64,000 nucleotides of DNA from Streptococcus parasanguinis (GTDB lineage: Bacteria > Bacillota > Bacilli > Lactobacillales > Streptococcaceae). Both the position numbers and the translations under genes were made by a program. Each line of letters opens with the position of its first letter. The stretch's first letter is position 1. The stretch is taken from positions 1 to 64,000 of the forward strand of contig NZ_JAHDAC010000001.1 of NCBI RefSeq assembly GCF_018499505.1, read 5' to 3'. Positions 39,063 to 48,776 of the stretch are shown piece by piece. The notes beneath the pieces are model-generated. The model was not told where the DNA came from and did no database searches. It saw only the letters and a list, made by a program, of their open reading frames with translations.

Positions 39063-40724
39063 ATGAAGAAGCACTATTTTCGATCAGCTGTAGCAGCCTT
39101 GCTTCCGCTTTTGTTGATTGCTCAACCTGTTGAGGCTTGTACAGGGTTCATCATCGGGAAGAAACTGACTGCCGACGGTTCGACCTTGGTAGGTCGTACC
39201 GAAGATTTAGAACCCAACCATAATAAAAATTTTGTGGTCAGAGAGCGTGTCTACAATAAAAAAGGAGCCATCTTTGAAGATGCTGCCAACGGTTTTCAAT
39301 ATCCCTTGCCAGAGATTAGCTATAAGTATACAGCGGTCCCAGATGTCACCCCTGATCAGGGGATTTTTGACGAAGCAGGATTCAACGAATATGGGGTTTC
39401 CATTTCTGCCACTGTATCTGCTTCAGCAAATGATAAGATCCAAAAAGTGGATCCCTATGTTAAGGATGGCCTCGCAGAATCGGGCTTGACCAGTATCGTT
39501 CTCCCTAGTGTGAAAACCGCAAGAGAAGGGGTTGAACTCATTGCTAAAATCGTCGAAGAAAAAGGCGCTGCAGAAGGAAATATTGTGACCATTGCCGATA
39601 AAGAAGGCGTCTGGTATATGGAAATCCTATCTGGCCATCAATATGCAGCGATTCTCTTCCCAGAGGATCGATTTGCGGTCTTTCCAAATACTTTCTTCTT
39701 AGGACATGTCGATCTATCGGATACCGAACGCACGATCGCTTCAAAAGATCTTGAAAAAGTCGCCAAAGAAGCCAATAGCTATAAGGAAGTGGACGGAAAA
39801 TTCCACGTTTCTCAATCCTATAATCCGCCTTTGCAAGAGGCAGATCGCTCTCGGGTTTGGTCGGGAATCAAATCGCTAGACCCAAGCTCTGCTGTTAAAT
39901 ATGACGATGCGTCCTTTGACCTTCTTCATACAACCGATCGAAAATTAACCCTCCGCGATGCCATGAATCTCCAACGCAATCGTTTGGAAGGAACCAAATA
40001 TAAACCACAGGATCAAATGGAGCTGGATGGAAAAGGCATTCCGAAAAAAGGAGAGTTTGATGCGGTTTATAAATACCCTATTTCTAATCCAAATGTCATG
40101 GAGGCCCATATTTTCCAACTGAAAGATGAGGTCCCAGCGAGTGCGGGTGGAGGCACCATGTGGCTGTCGATGGGCAGTCCACGAAATGCTCCATACTTAC
40201 CGTACTATGGCAATATTCTCAACACCTATCAAGCCTACCAAGAATTAGGGGATCATTACAATGATCGCTCTTGGTATTGGACCATTTCAAGAATCAATGA
40301 CCTTGTGGCCAAGTATCCAGATTTATTCGAAGATGGGGCGATTCGTACTGAAATGGAACGATTGGAGTCTCAGTGGATGGTTGAACAAGATCTGAGTGAT
40401 CAGGAACAAATCGCCCTTGCTTCTCAGCCTGAAGAAGCTAGTAAGAAGGCAACAGAGGAAAGCTTGGCGAGAGCTGAGAAAACCTTTGAACGCTTGCAAG
40501 AAATCAGAAAAGAAGCAGAACAAAAGGTAGCAGATGAACACGGAAAAAGTGCTCTGCAAGATCTAGATGACGAAGAAGATGCTACTTATGAAGAGAAGAT
40601 TGATCTCGTTGAATTTGACTATGATTACATTCTAGCAGCAGGCTTGTTCGGGGCAACCCTTCTAGCGATTGTGATCTACCTGATTCGCTCAAAGAAACAA
40701 AAGGGAGGAAAACAAGATGACTAA
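39063..40724 (+). CDS. Secreted, membrane-anchored C69-family peptidase
   Basis: 553 residues. A signal peptide (~1-25, ending PVEA) is followed directly by Cys26-Thr-Gly, the N-terminal nucleophile of C69 Ntn-hydrolases (dipeptidase-type). The catalytic region runs to ~430 (ADGSTLVGRTEDLEPNHNKNF, SATVSASANDKI, TIADKEGVWYMEI). Residues ~455-515 form a charged coiled coil, then a C-terminal membrane helix (~520-542) and basic tail anchor it with the enzyme outside. Overlaps the PrsW-like gene by 8 bp. TTGTAA/TATACT-type promoter ~35 bp upstream. The anchor is unusual for C69 enzymes, which are mostly cytoplasmic. Confidence 0.88.
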   Translation: MKKHYFRSAVAALLPLLLIAQPVEACTGFIIGKKLTADGSTLVGRTEDLEPNHNKNFVVRERVYNKKGAIFEDAANGFQYPLPEISYKYTAVPDVTPDQGIFDEAGFNEYGVSISATVSASANDKIQKVDPYVKDGLAESGLTSIVLPSVKTAREGVELIAKIVEEKGAAEGNIVTIADKEGVWYMEILSGHQYAAILFPEDRFAVFPNTFFLGHVDLSDTERTIASKDLEKVAKEANSYKEVDGKFHVSQSYNPPLQEADRSRVWSGIKSLDPSSAVKYDDASFDLLHTTDRKLTLRDAMNLQRNRLEGTKYKPQDQMELDGKGIPKKGEFDAVYKYPISNPNVMEAHIFQLKDEVPASAGGGTMWLSMGSPRNAPYLPYYGNILNTYQAYQELGDHYNDRSWYWTISRINDLVAKYPDLFEDGAIRTEMERLESQWMVEQDLSDQEQIALASQPEEASKKATEESLARAEKTFERLQEIRKEAEQKVADEHGKSALQDLDDEEDATYEEKIDLVEFDYDYILAAGLFGATLLAIVIYLIRSKKQKGGKQDD

Positions 40725-41544
40725 AATTCAAAGAGCCTCTATCTATCTTTTTCTACTGTTGGCAGGAATTGGCTTAGAGTTTGAACTCGGTCATCTTTCT
40801 CAACAAGAATTTAGCCAGTCTGCAGGCAGAGACTTGGTCTTAAACTTGTCTGTCTTAGCTGCTATTATTATCCCGCTCTATCTCTTTTCAAAACGATTTG
40901 GCAAGCAGTTGTCCGTACCAACCTACATCCTATGGATTGCCATGTTTGGAGGAGCCTTCGTAGCAGGCTGGTTGAGCTTTTCAGGCAATAGCTTGATTGA
41001 TATTATGAATAGCCATGTGATCAAGGATGCCACTGTCTTTAACAAGTGGACGGATGCTTTGACAGCTCCATTTTCAGAAGAATTCTTTAAGGCCCTGGTT
41101 GCCTTTTGGGTAGTCTTGATGGTTGGCAAAAAAGATCTGAAATCGATTCTAATTGCCGGCTTGGGTTCTGGCTTTGGTTTTCAGATCATTGAGGATTTAG
41201 GGTACGTTGCCCGCCAAACAAAAACCAGCCAATTAGCCGCGGTTACTGAGGCCATTAACCGTATCTCTGGTGGATTAGCTTCACATGCCCTCTATACAGC
41301 TGTTGTATCCGTTGGTGTCTTCCTCTTGTTGTCTCAAGTGACCCAGCAAAAGGAGAAACTCTTTGGACTCTGGTGTGTTCTCTCGACAGTAGCCAATCAC
41401 TTCTTATGGAACTCTCCGTTTTATGAAACAGACCATCGGATTAATCTTCTCGTCGGACTGCTCTTTGCCGTCCAAGTAGGGACTTTTATCGAAGTGGTGC
41501 TCTATACCAAGAAACATCCCGAGTTGCCATTTTTAAAACAATAA
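40717..41544 (+). CDS. PrsW-family intramembrane glutamic protease-like protein
   Basis: 275 residues with about eight membrane segments. Conserved PrsW-type residues are visible: EE in APFSEEFFKALVAF (~128), Glu in GFQIIEDLGYV (~158), His in GLASHALYTAV (~190) and His in VANHFLWNS (~228). PrsW of Bacillus cleaves an anti-sigma factor; the partner here is unknown. It is translationally coupled to the anchored C69 peptidase, which has a single-pass anchor and would be a plausible substrate or partner (inference). Confidence 0.82.
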   Translation: MTKIQRASIYLFLLLAGIGLEFELGHLSQQEFSQSAGRDLVLNLSVLAAIIIPLYLFSKRFGKQLSVPTYILWIAMFGGAFVAGWLSFSGNSLIDIMNSHVIKDATVFNKWTDALTAPFSEEFFKALVAFWVVLMVGKKDLKSILIAGLGSGFGFQIIEDLGYVARQTKTSQLAAVTEAINRISGGLASHALYTAVVSVGVFLLLSQVTQQKEKLFGLWCVLSTVANHFLWNSPFYETDHRINLLVGLLFAVQVGTFIEVVLYTKKHPELPFLKQ

Positions 41545-41562
41545 GAAAATCTTTTCAAACAC

Positions 41563-41594
41563 AAAAGAACTAAGACGTCGGTCTTAGTTCTTTT
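41563..41594. terminator. Bidirectional terminator
   Basis: 14-bp perfect stem AAAAGAACTAAGAC / GTCTTAGTTCTTTT with 4-nt loop between the convergent PrsW-like and mvaA genes; it overlaps the mvaA stop codon. Confidence 0.9.
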
Positions 41595-42855
41595 ATTTTC
41601 TCAATTCTTGTAAGAGTGTTTGTGCCTTCTCTAAGTTAAAGGGTTTGTTTTCAAGGAGTTGGCTGACCAATCGGGGAACTTCCTCTTCCTTAGCCCCTGC
41701 TAGAAGGGCTAGGGAGCGTGCTTGAAGTTTCATATGTCCTGCTTGAATTCCTGTGGTGACAAGGGCTTTGAGGGCCGCGAAATTCTGCGCCAAACCGAGC
41801 GAAGCAATGATACCTGCTAATTCAATAGCAGAAGGCTCTCCTAGCAAACGGTGGCTGACTTGAACCGTTGGATTGAGGCCGATCGAGCCTCCTTTTGTCG
41901 CAACCGGCATTGGCAGGGTGATCTCTCCATAGAGTTTTTTCTCTTCTGGCTGACTTGTCCAGTGGCTCAAGCCCTTGTATGGACCACTTTGTGCAGCATA
42001 GGCATGGGCTCCTGCTTCGATGGCCCGCCAGTCATTACCTGTTGCAAGGACTAGGGCATCAATCCCGTTAAAAATCCCCTTGTTATGAGTGGCTGCTCGG
42101 TAAGGATCCACTTGAGCCAGTTGGCTGGCTAACTCCATTCGATGGGCAATCTCAATAGCTTCCTCAGGATTTCGACTCAGTGCTTTAAAATCGATGGCAC
42201 ACCGTGCACTCACCAAAGAGCGCGTGGCCAAGTTGGATAAAATTGCCATCAAGGCCTGACCACCAGAGAGTTCCTGGATGTGATCGGTCAGAGCTTCTAA
42301 CATGGTATTGAGCATATTGGCTCCCATGGCTTCTTTGGGATCGACAGCCAAGTAGACAATAAGAAAGTCCCCCTTGTTTTCGACCCAAAGATCCCTCGCT
42401 CCACCTCCACGCTTGACGATCGAAGGATAGGCTTCATTAGCCAGCTGAAGAAGAGTTTCCTTGTCTTTGAGGATGCGCCTGCTTGCAATTTCCCAATCCT
42501 TAACATCCGTCAGGGCAATCTCACCGATCATTTGGCGCTGGTGCACCTGGGTGGTGAAGCCGCCTGAACGTTGGATGAGCTTGGCTGCAAAGCTGGCAGC
42601 CGCAACCACGGATGGTTCTTCTGTGACCATGGGAAGGACATAGTCACGACCATTGATCAGGAAATAAGGAGCAAGGCTAAAAGGCAAGTCAAAAGTCGAC
42701 AAGACATTTTCCGTCAATTGATCTGCAATAGAAAGGGGAAGTCCCTTTTGTTCTTTTAAGATCTGTGCTTCATCCCAAGTTAAGAGGCCTTCCTTCAGTA
42801 AGGCCTCTATGCGTTCTGTGGGCGAAAGTTTTGCAAAACCTGGTAATCGTGCCAT
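41593..42855 (-). CDS. mvaA: HMG-CoA reductase, class II
   Basis: Reduces HMG-CoA to mevalonate. 420 residues, class II size. Motifs: LTENVLSTFDLPFSLAPYFLING near residue 48, TEEPSVVAAASFAAKL near residue 77, LATGNDWRAIEAGAHAYA near residue 270 and the C-terminal helix bearing the substrate His (GHMKLQARSLALLAGA, ~378). Its first base coincides with the last of mvaS, so the pair is a tightly coupled operon. Confidence 0.96.
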   Translation of the reverse strand: MARLPGFAKLSPTERIEALLKEGLLTWDEAQILKEQKGLPLSIADQLTENVLSTFDLPFSLAPYFLINGRDYVLPMVTEEPSVVAAASFAAKLIQRSGGFTTQVHQRQMIGEIALTDVKDWEIASRRILKDKETLLQLANEAYPSIVKRGGGARDLWVENKGDFLIVYLAVDPKEAMGANMLNTMLEALTDHIQELSGGQALMAILSNLATRSLVSARCAIDFKALSRNPEEAIEIAHRMELASQLAQVDPYRAATHNKGIFNGIDALVLATGNDWRAIEAGAHAYAAQSGPYKGLSHWTSQPEEKKLYGEITLPMPVATKGGSIGLNPTVQVSHRLLGEPSAIELAGIIASLGLAQNFAALKALVTTGIQAGHMKLQARSLALLAGAKEEEVPRLVSQLLENKPFNLEKAQTLLQELRK

Positions 42856-44027
42856 TATTTTTCTACTTTCTGGTAAGTGCGTTGGTGTTCCTTGATCTCT
42901 GTCAAAGCAAAAGTTTGATGCGTAGCAGGCTCAAACACTTGATTGCCACTAGGGTCTAGATCTACTTCCTCATAAAAGAGTCGTTCGTAGTCAGCAACAC
43001 TAAGAACCGTACGTTGGTCCAGTTTTTCCATGCGTTTGTGATCTAAGAGTTGCTCAAAACCAGGAACGAGATTGGCACTAAAGATCTCAGAAACCGCTCC
43101 ACTTCCATAGCTAAAGAGGGCGATTCGGTCTCCAGCTTTGAGTTGGGGGTCATTTTCCAGTAGTGACAGCAAGCCTAGGAAAAGAGATCCAGTGTAGATA
43201 TTTCCCACGCGTTGGCTGTATAGAATCGATTGATCAAAGTTGTATTGTAATTGATCTTTTTTCTCTTCTGACACTGACTTATCCAGGATTTTTTTCAAGC
43301 CCTTGAGAGCTAATTTCGGATAAGGCAAGTGGAAGCAGACAGCCGCAAAGTCTGTCAAGGCAAGCCCAGTCCGTTTCTGGTATTCCGCCCAGGTTGTTTT
43401 CAGAGAATCTAGATATTGTTGTGTTGAATAAATCCCATTCACGAAGGGAGTTGTCGCATAATTTGGACGCCAAAAATCCATGACATCGCGTGTTTGGGCA
43501 ACATTATCATCGTTAAAAGATAGAACACGAGGATTTTGGCTGATCAGCATAGCAACCGCTCCGGCTCCCTGTGTTGGTTCTCCAGGAGTTCCAATTCCGT
43601 ATTTAGCAATGTCACTGGCGATGACCAAGACCTTACTCTGTGGGAATTTTTCAACATGGAGTTTGGCATAATCCAAGGCAGCAGTCGCAGCATAGCAGGC
43701 TTCTTTCATCTCAAAAGAGCGGGCGAAAGGCTGGATATCTAGTAAGCCATGGACAAACACAGCCGCAGCCTTACTCTGGTCAATTCCAGATTCTGTCGCA
43801 AGAATCACCATGTCGATCGCTTCTTTATCTTCGTCTGTTAAAATATCATCTGCTGCAGTCGCAGCCAATGTGACGATGTCTTCTGTGATCGGTGCAACAC
43901 TTTGTTCTTTTAAGAGAAGACCCTTGCTCAGTTTTTCAGGATCAGTATCACGAGCAGCGGCCAAATCTTCTAAACGCAAGATATAATGGCTCGTCGCAAA
44001 ACCAATCTTATCAATCCCAATTGTCAT
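42855..44027 (-). CDS. mvaS: HMG-CoA synthase
   Basis: Condenses acetyl-CoA with acetoacetyl-CoA. 390 residues of thiolase fold, opening MTIGIDKIGFATSHYILRLEDLA; catalytic Cys in FEMKEACYAATAALDYAKLHV near residue 110, His in AAVCFHLPYPKLALKG near residue 233, SQRVGNIYTGSLFLGL near residue 275. AAGAGG ribosome site; a TAAAAT -10-like box lies ~60 bp upstream. Supplies the entry step for the mevalonate genes at 34841-38649. Confidence 0.96.
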   Translation of the reverse strand: MTIGIDKIGFATSHYILRLEDLAAARDTDPEKLSKGLLLKEQSVAPITEDIVTLAATAADDILTDEDKEAIDMVILATESGIDQSKAAAVFVHGLLDIQPFARSFEMKEACYAATAALDYAKLHVEKFPQSKVLVIASDIAKYGIGTPGEPTQGAGAVAMLISQNPRVLSFNDDNVAQTRDVMDFWRPNYATTPFVNGIYSTQQYLDSLKTTWAEYQKRTGLALTDFAAVCFHLPYPKLALKGLKKILDKSVSEEKKDQLQYNFDQSILYSQRVGNIYTGSLFLGLLSLLENDPQLKAGDRIALFSYGSGAVSEIFSANLVPGFEQLLDHKRMEKLDQRTVLSVADYERLFYEEVDLDPSGNQVFEPATHQTFALTEIKEHQRTYQKVEK

Positions 44028-44182
44028 TCTTAACCTCTTTTTTATTTGATATCTACTAGTATATTTCGTTACTATTTTACCATATTTAAGGGTAAAACTC
44101 CCTTGAAAAAGCTAGATCAGCAAGGAAATCATTCTCGGGACCGATTTTGCAATGTTTTAAAGAAAAAATAGAGAATCTATAA

Positions 44183-44209
44183 AAAAAGCCATCCTCAGAT
44201 GACTTTTCA
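44183..44209 (-). terminator. Terminator after small membrane protein gene
   Basis: On the minus strand AAAAGTCATC / GATGGCTTTT stem with 4-nt loop and TTTTTTT. Confidence 0.75.
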
Positions 44210-44219
44210 GATCTTATGC

Positions 44220-44447
44220 TTAGCTATCTTTTTTAGGGTTGCTCATGATTCGTGTGAAGAACTCTTTGCATCTATCTTTTAGAACTTTTTCGTAGAAGAC
44301 GAGTATAGCGATGTTCACAATCATAAAGTTCAAGGTCAGATAGAACAAGTCAAATGAATTACGGGCATAATCAGTCGCTAATAGATAGGAGGAGAGGGCT
44401 CCTAGAATCATATAAGGAAGATACTTGATATACTTGTTTATCATCAT
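44220..44447 (-). CDS. Small membrane protein, unknown
   Basis: 75 residues from ATG 44447 (MMINKYIKYLPYM), chosen because GAGG lies 7 nt upstream. Two hydrophobic segments (~10-25 and ~36-55) and a basic C-terminal tail. No family recognised. Own terminator; between mvaS and the ThrE-like genes. Confidence 0.65.
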   Translation of the reverse strand: MMINKYIKYLPYMILGALSSYLLATDYARNSFDLFYLTLNFMIVNIAILVFYEKVLKDRCKEFFTRIMSNPKKDS

Positions 44448-44539
44448 ACAGCACCTCGTATACATTAAAGGATTTGTTTTTTCACTATCATTGTATTCCT
44501 TTTAAGGGAAAATGCAAGCGATTATACCTCTAAGTTATG

Positions 44540-44567
44540 AAAAAACCAATGCTAGTTGGCATTGGTC
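44540..44567 (-). terminator. Terminator after the ThrE-like pair
   Basis: ACCAATGC / GCATTGGT stem overlapping the stop codon of the minus-strand gene, with TTTTTT following on the minus strand. Confidence 0.75.
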
Positions 44568-45019
44568 ATTTTTCTTTTTTGATGGCGTTGGTAAGAATGG
44601 TAGAGTTTCAAAACGACAGATCCACTAGCCATACCGATGGAGATGACCAAGGCCAGAATAACCACCAGGGTCACGCTGGTCACTGCTTGGCGATATTGCC
44701 CACTGACAAAGAAGGAAGTGGTTCGGTAGGAAATATATCCAGGAACCAAGGGTGCGAGAATGGACAACATAAAGACCACGACAGGCGTCTTGAGAATGAT
44801 ACTTAAAATCTGACTGATACAGGAGCCGACAATGGCTGCGATAAAGGTTGCAACGATAACATTGGTAGGCCCTTTTAGGATATAGTAAAGTAGCCAGATG
44901 CCCATACCGAGGATTCCTCCAGGAATCAACATGGAGCGCTGCACATTGAGGACAATTAAAAAGGTGATGATGGCAATCAAACTGGCCACCGCTTGGATTA
45001 AAAATTCAGTTAGGTTCAT
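44552..45019 (-). CDS. ThrE-type exporter, small subunit (YjjB-like)
   Basis: 155 residues, about four to five membrane segments, resembling the C-terminal half of ThrE threonine/serine exporters (ThrE_2, DUF3815). Features: LIPGGILGMGIWLLYYIL near residue 32 and SILAPLVPGYISYRTTSFF near residue 85. Four bases separate it from the larger subunit upstream. Split ThrE pairs are common in Firmicutes. Confidence 0.85.
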   Translation of the reverse strand: MNLTEFLIQAVASLIAIITFLIVLNVQRSMLIPGGILGMGIWLLYYILKGPTNVIVATFIAAIVGSCISQILSIILKTPVVVFMLSILAPLVPGYISYRTTSFFVSGQYRQAVTSVTLVVILALVISIGMASGSVVLKLYHSYQRHQKRKMTNAN

Positions 45020-45023
45020 GATT

Positions 45024-45782
45024 TTATTTCATAAGGACGAGGGCGACCGTTGTACCGGCACCAAGTGCAAGAGTAATGAGGAGAGTCTCAAAGAGTTTGC
45101 TCATCCCAGAGTTGAGGTGGTAATTCATCAGATCGCGGACGGCATTGGTCATAGCGATTCCAGGAACGAAGGGCATGACACAGCCTGCGATAATGAGATC
45201 GGTATTGGAAGGAAAACCACTATAGCGCGTCCAGATATGGGCCAAAAAACCAAAGACAAAGGCTGCCGCAAAGGCAGTGACAAAAGGAATGCGAACGTAT
45301 TTCTCAACGACAAGAGAAAAAGCAAAGGCAAAGACAGTCGCAATACCCGCTCCAATCGCATCATAGAAATTTCCTCCAAACATGATGGAGAAGAAAGGCG
45401 CACTGAGGGTTGCTGCAATGGTCAACTGGAGATTGGTATAAGGAACGCGCTTCATTTTCAACTCGCTCAGAGCTTGGTAGGCTTGCTCGAGATCGATCTC
45501 TCCAGAGACGAGTTGACGAGAGATCTGATTGACATCACAGACCTTCTCAATATTGTAATTGGTTCGCAGGATCCGTTTCATGCGCGTGACATTAGCATTC
45601 TCAATTGAAAAGAAAATAGCGACTGGCATCGCTAAAACATTGCAATCGACGATTCCCTGTGAATGGGCGATCCGGATCATGGTATCTTCGACCCGGTGAA
45701 TCTCAGAACCACTCTCTATCAGGAGGGTTCCAGCTAACATCAGGACGTCGATCACTTGGTTGATCTGTTTTGACTCTTCCAT
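45024..45782 (-). CDS. ThrE-type exporter, large subunit (YjjP-like)
   Basis: 252 residues, N-terminal half of a split ThrE (DUF1212). A soluble N-terminal region (~1-110) with LLIESGSEIHRVEDTMIRIA near residue 18 is followed by five membrane segments and FVPGIAMTNAVRDLM near residue 205, a family signature. Exports threonine/serine or related metabolites by family; some relatives carry succinate. AAGGA ribosome site. Confidence 0.86.
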   Translation of the reverse strand: MEESKQINQVIDVLMLAGTLLIESGSEIHRVEDTMIRIAHSQGIVDCNVLAMPVAIFFSIENANVTRMKRILRTNYNIEKVCDVNQISRQLVSGEIDLEQAYQALSELKMKRVPYTNLQLTIAATLSAPFFSIMFGGNFYDAIGAGIATVFAFAFSLVVEKYVRIPFVTAFAAAFVFGFLAHIWTRYSGFPSNTDLIIAGCVMPFVPGIAMTNAVRDLMNYHLNSGMSKLFETLLITLALGAGTTVALVLMK

Positions 45783-45920
45783 AATATCCTTCTTACTAAA
45801 TAATCTGTTTCTATTATAGCAAAAAAGGACGAGAGACAGAACTAAAATTTGACAATTCTAGTTTGTTTCTTATCCTTTCTGAATTCGTTTAGAATAGCTA
45901 TTGTTTAGGCTTATCATTCG

Positions 45921-46034
45921 TTAACTCGGGTGGTGGTGCTGCACGGTGCTATCCTGGACGAGAAGGGTTGCTAAAAAGATCAGTGCAATCAGGATAAAGA
46001 GCCAAATAATAGCGAAAATAAATGTTAAAAACAT
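45921..46034 (-). CDS. Small membrane peptide (37 aa)
   Basis: Too short for usual gene calls. ATG at 46034, preceded by AGGGGTGATCC, encodes MFLTFIFAIIWLFILIALIF followed by LATLLVQDSTVQHHHPS: one strongly hydrophobic helix and a short polar tail. Strong ribosome site, clean frame and location in an otherwise empty 420-bp gap between pflB and the ThrE pair support a real small membrane protein. Function unknown. Confidence 0.6.
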   Translation of the reverse strand: MFLTFIFAIIWLFILIALIFLATLLVQDSTVQHHHPS

Positions 46035-46155
46035 AGGATCACCCCTTCTATATTATTTACAGCTCTACTATAACACTTGGAGAAAGCGCTGTCAAAGCCT
46101 ATGTAGTAAGCTCTTAAACTCTTTCAAAATTCAGAATACTCTTGCGATGGGAATG

Positions 46156-46184
46156 AAAAAACCAGCCGTTTCCGACTGGTTTTT
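46156..46184 (-). terminator. pflB terminator
   Basis: AAAAACCAG / CTGGTTTTT with an inner CG/CG extension; functions for the minus-strand pflB. Confidence 0.8.
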
Positions 46185-46200
46185 AAGACCTATTTGAATC

Positions 46201-48516
46201 TTAGTTCAAGGCATCATCCATTGAAAGAACTTCGTGGAAGACACGTTGTGTCAATTCAGTTTTTTGTTCTGGAGTGAGGTATTTAGTGTTTACACAGTAT
46301 CCAGAGATACGAACGATAACGTCTTCACCTGACATGATCTTTTCGTAAACATCGTTCAAGTCCATAACGTTCAAGTTACAGTGTTGTCCACCATTTTCGA
46401 AGTAACCATCAAGGATAGTTACCAAGTTATCTACTTGTTCGTCACGAGTTTTACCAAGAGCACGTGGTGAAACTTGAGTAGTCAATGAGATACCGTCAGC
46501 TGCATAACCAAAGTCAAGGCTAGCAAGTGAGTTCAAGTTTTGCAACCATCCACCTTTAGCTTTGTTAGATGGGTTAGCACCTGGTGAGAAGAATTCCAAT
46601 TTAGACAAGTTCACAGAACCATCTTCGTTGAGGTATACCCCTTTGTGGACTGGTGAGTTACCAGTTTGTTTAGAGTAAGCAACGTTAGAAGTGATGGTAA
46701 GAAGTGAAACAGTTGCTTCAGCGTTCTTGTAAAGTTTGTGGCTGCGAAGACGAGTAGTGTATGCTTCGATCAACCATTCTGCCAATTCGTTAGAACGTGG
46801 GTCATCTTCACCCCAACGTGGGTATTCACCGATTGTTTCGTAGTCGTAGATGTAGCCATCTTCGTCACGGATTGGTTTAACAGTAGCATATTTGATTGCT
46901 GACAATGTATCAACAGTATTGGCAAATCCACAGATACCGAATCCCATGTTAGCGCGTTGGTGAGTTGGCAAGAAGGCCATTTGAACAGCTTCGTAGTTGT
47001 ACTTATCAGTCATGTAGTGGATGATGTTCAAAGCATCTACGTAAGTATCTGTCAACCAGTCAAGAGATTTTTCGAAGTTTGCTTTAACAGATTCGAATTC
47101 AAGAACTTCATCACGGATTGGATCGATGTCAAATACTTTGTAGTCTTTATGAACATCGTCGTAACCACCGTTCAAACCAGTAAGAAGAGCTTTAAGAACG
47201 TTAACACGAGCACCGAAGTATTGGATGTTGTGGCGTTGTTCTTCGTTTTCTGGGTCAAGTGGAGATACACAACATGAGATACAGCTCATTTCACCGTATC
47301 CGTCTTTGGCCATTGTTGTTACACCTTCGTATTGGATAGAAGAGTGTTTGTGGCTCATGTGCATACAGTAGCGACGGAAGTTATATGGCAATTTGTCAGT
47401 CCAAAGAACTGTCAAGTTTGGTTCTGGAGAGTTACCGATGTTGTCCAAAGTGTTCAAGAAACGGTAGTCCATCTTCGTAACACGGTGACGACCGTCGTTA
47501 CCCATACCAGCCATTGATGTTGTGATGAAGGTTGGGTCACCTGAGTACAATTCGTCGTAAGCTTTTGTACGAGCAAATTTAACAGTACGCAATTTCATAA
47601 CGAAATCATCAACGAATTCTTGGATTTCTGATTCAGTGTAAGTACCACGAGCCAAGTCACGTTCAGCGTAGATATCCAAAACGATTGGCACACGTCCAAG
47701 AGAAGTAGCAGCACCGTTGATCACACGGCAGACAGCCATGAAGGCGATGTTTGTCCATTGGATCGCTTCTTTTGTATCGAAGGCAGGACGACGTACGTCT
47801 ACACCATAAAGGTCACCCAATTTAACAACTTCTTGAAGTGCTTGGTATTGAAGGTTTACTTCTTCACGAAGACGGATTGATTCTTCATCGATTTCAGTAA
47901 TAGAGTTCCAGTCGTTTGCTTTTTCAGCCATCAAGTAGTCAGCACCGTAAAGAGCCAAACGTGCATAAACCCCGATGATACGTCCACGAGAGTAAGCATC
48001 TGGAAGACCAGTTACAGTGTGAGCGTGACGAGCGCGACGGATGTTAGAAGTGTAAGCGCGGAAGATACCGTCGTTTACAGTTGTAACGTATTTTGTGAAG
48101 ATTTCATGAACTGCTGGATCTGGTTCGTATCCATTTTCTTTCAAAGTAGTTTCCGCCATACGGATACCACCACGAGGCATAAAGTTCAATTTGAACAATT
48201 CATCATTTTGGATACCGAAGATCACTTCGTTTTCTTTGTCGATATATCCAGCTGCAATATCAGCGATAGATGTTGGACGGTTATCGTATGGGAAACGAGT
48301 TTCTTCGTAATGAGCTTTTGTTTCTTCAACAATCTTCTTGATGTGAAGAGAACGTTCAGTTGGACCAGCTAGGAAGCTTTCATCTCCATCATAAGGTGTG
48401 TAGTTAGCTTGAACGAAGCGAGAAACGCTTGCTTTTTCTTTCCAATCTTCACCTTTGAAGCCTTCCCAGGCTTTGTCAAAAATATCTTGTGCTTCAACGA
48501 CTGTTTTAACAACCAT
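46201..48516 (-). CDS. pflB: Pyruvate formate-lyase
   Basis: Glycyl-radical enzyme splitting pyruvate to acetyl-CoA and formate during mixed-acid fermentation. 771 residues, full length. The adjacent catalytic cysteines are in [12 protein letters not shown] near residue 415 and the radical glycine is in [15 protein letters not shown] near residue 742. A strongly biased codon set indicates high expression. Monocistronic; the activating enzyme gene (pflA) is not in the window. The ~260-bp upstream region contains AT-rich promoter sequence but no operator I can name. Confidence 0.97.
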   Translation of the reverse strand: MVVKTVVEAQDIFDKAWEGFKGEDWKEKASVSRFVQANYTPYDGDESFLAGPTERSLHIKKIVEETKAHYEETRFPYDNRPTSIADIAAGYIDKENEVIFGIQNDELFKLNFMPRGGIRMAETTLKENGYEPDPAVHEIFTKYVTTVNDGIFRAYTSNIRRARHAHTVTGLPDAYSRGRIIGVYARLALYGADYLMAEKANDWNSITEIDEESIRLREEVNLQYQALQEVVKLGDLYGVDVRRPAFDTKEAIQWTNIAFMAVCRVINGAATSLGRVPIVLDIYAERDLARGTYTESEIQEFVDDFVMKLRTVKFARTKAYDELYSGDPTFITTSMAGMGNDGRHRVTKMDYRFLNTLDNIGNSPEPNLTVLWTDKLPYNFRRYCMHMSHKHSSIQYEGVTTMAKDGYGEMSCISCCVSPLDPENEEQRHNIQYFGARVNVLKALLTGLNGGYDDVHKDYKVFDIDPIRDEVLEFESVKANFEKSLDWLTDTYVDALNIIHYMTDKYNYEAVQMAFLPTHQRANMGFGICGFANTVDTLSAIKYATVKPIRDEDGYIYDYETIGEYPRWGEDDPRSNELAEWLIEAYTTRLRSHKLYKNAEATVSLLTITSNVAYSKQTGNSPVHKGVYLNEDGSVNLSKLEFFSPGANPSNKAKGGWLQNLNSLASLDFGYAADGISLTTQVSPRALGKTRDEQVDNLVTILDGYFENGGQHCNLNVMDLNDVYEKIMSGEDVIVRISGYCVNTKYLTPEQKTELTQRVFHEVLSMDDALN

Positions 48517-48776
48517 TTTTATTTTCCTCTATTGTCTTTCTAGCAACTATATCTGTTGCACTTACAATAGTAGTATACCATACAGAAACCGGTTACACAA
48601 AGACAAATTGCGAAAAATAGCAGATTCTTTTATAATACAGTTTCAACTCTTCTGCGATACTGTACTACATTTTTGAAAATGAACACGAATTTCCATCAAT
48701 TTTCATGTTTTTAGGAGGGGCCGATTTTTGCAATTCTAAAATTTTCATCTTATAATAGAAAAAAGGAGGGTGAAAA

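Noticed and set aside
48019-48372. Long antisense frames within pflB (also 46957-47277)
   Set aside because: Result of pflB codon bias; Phe/Val/Ser-rich translations without start signals.
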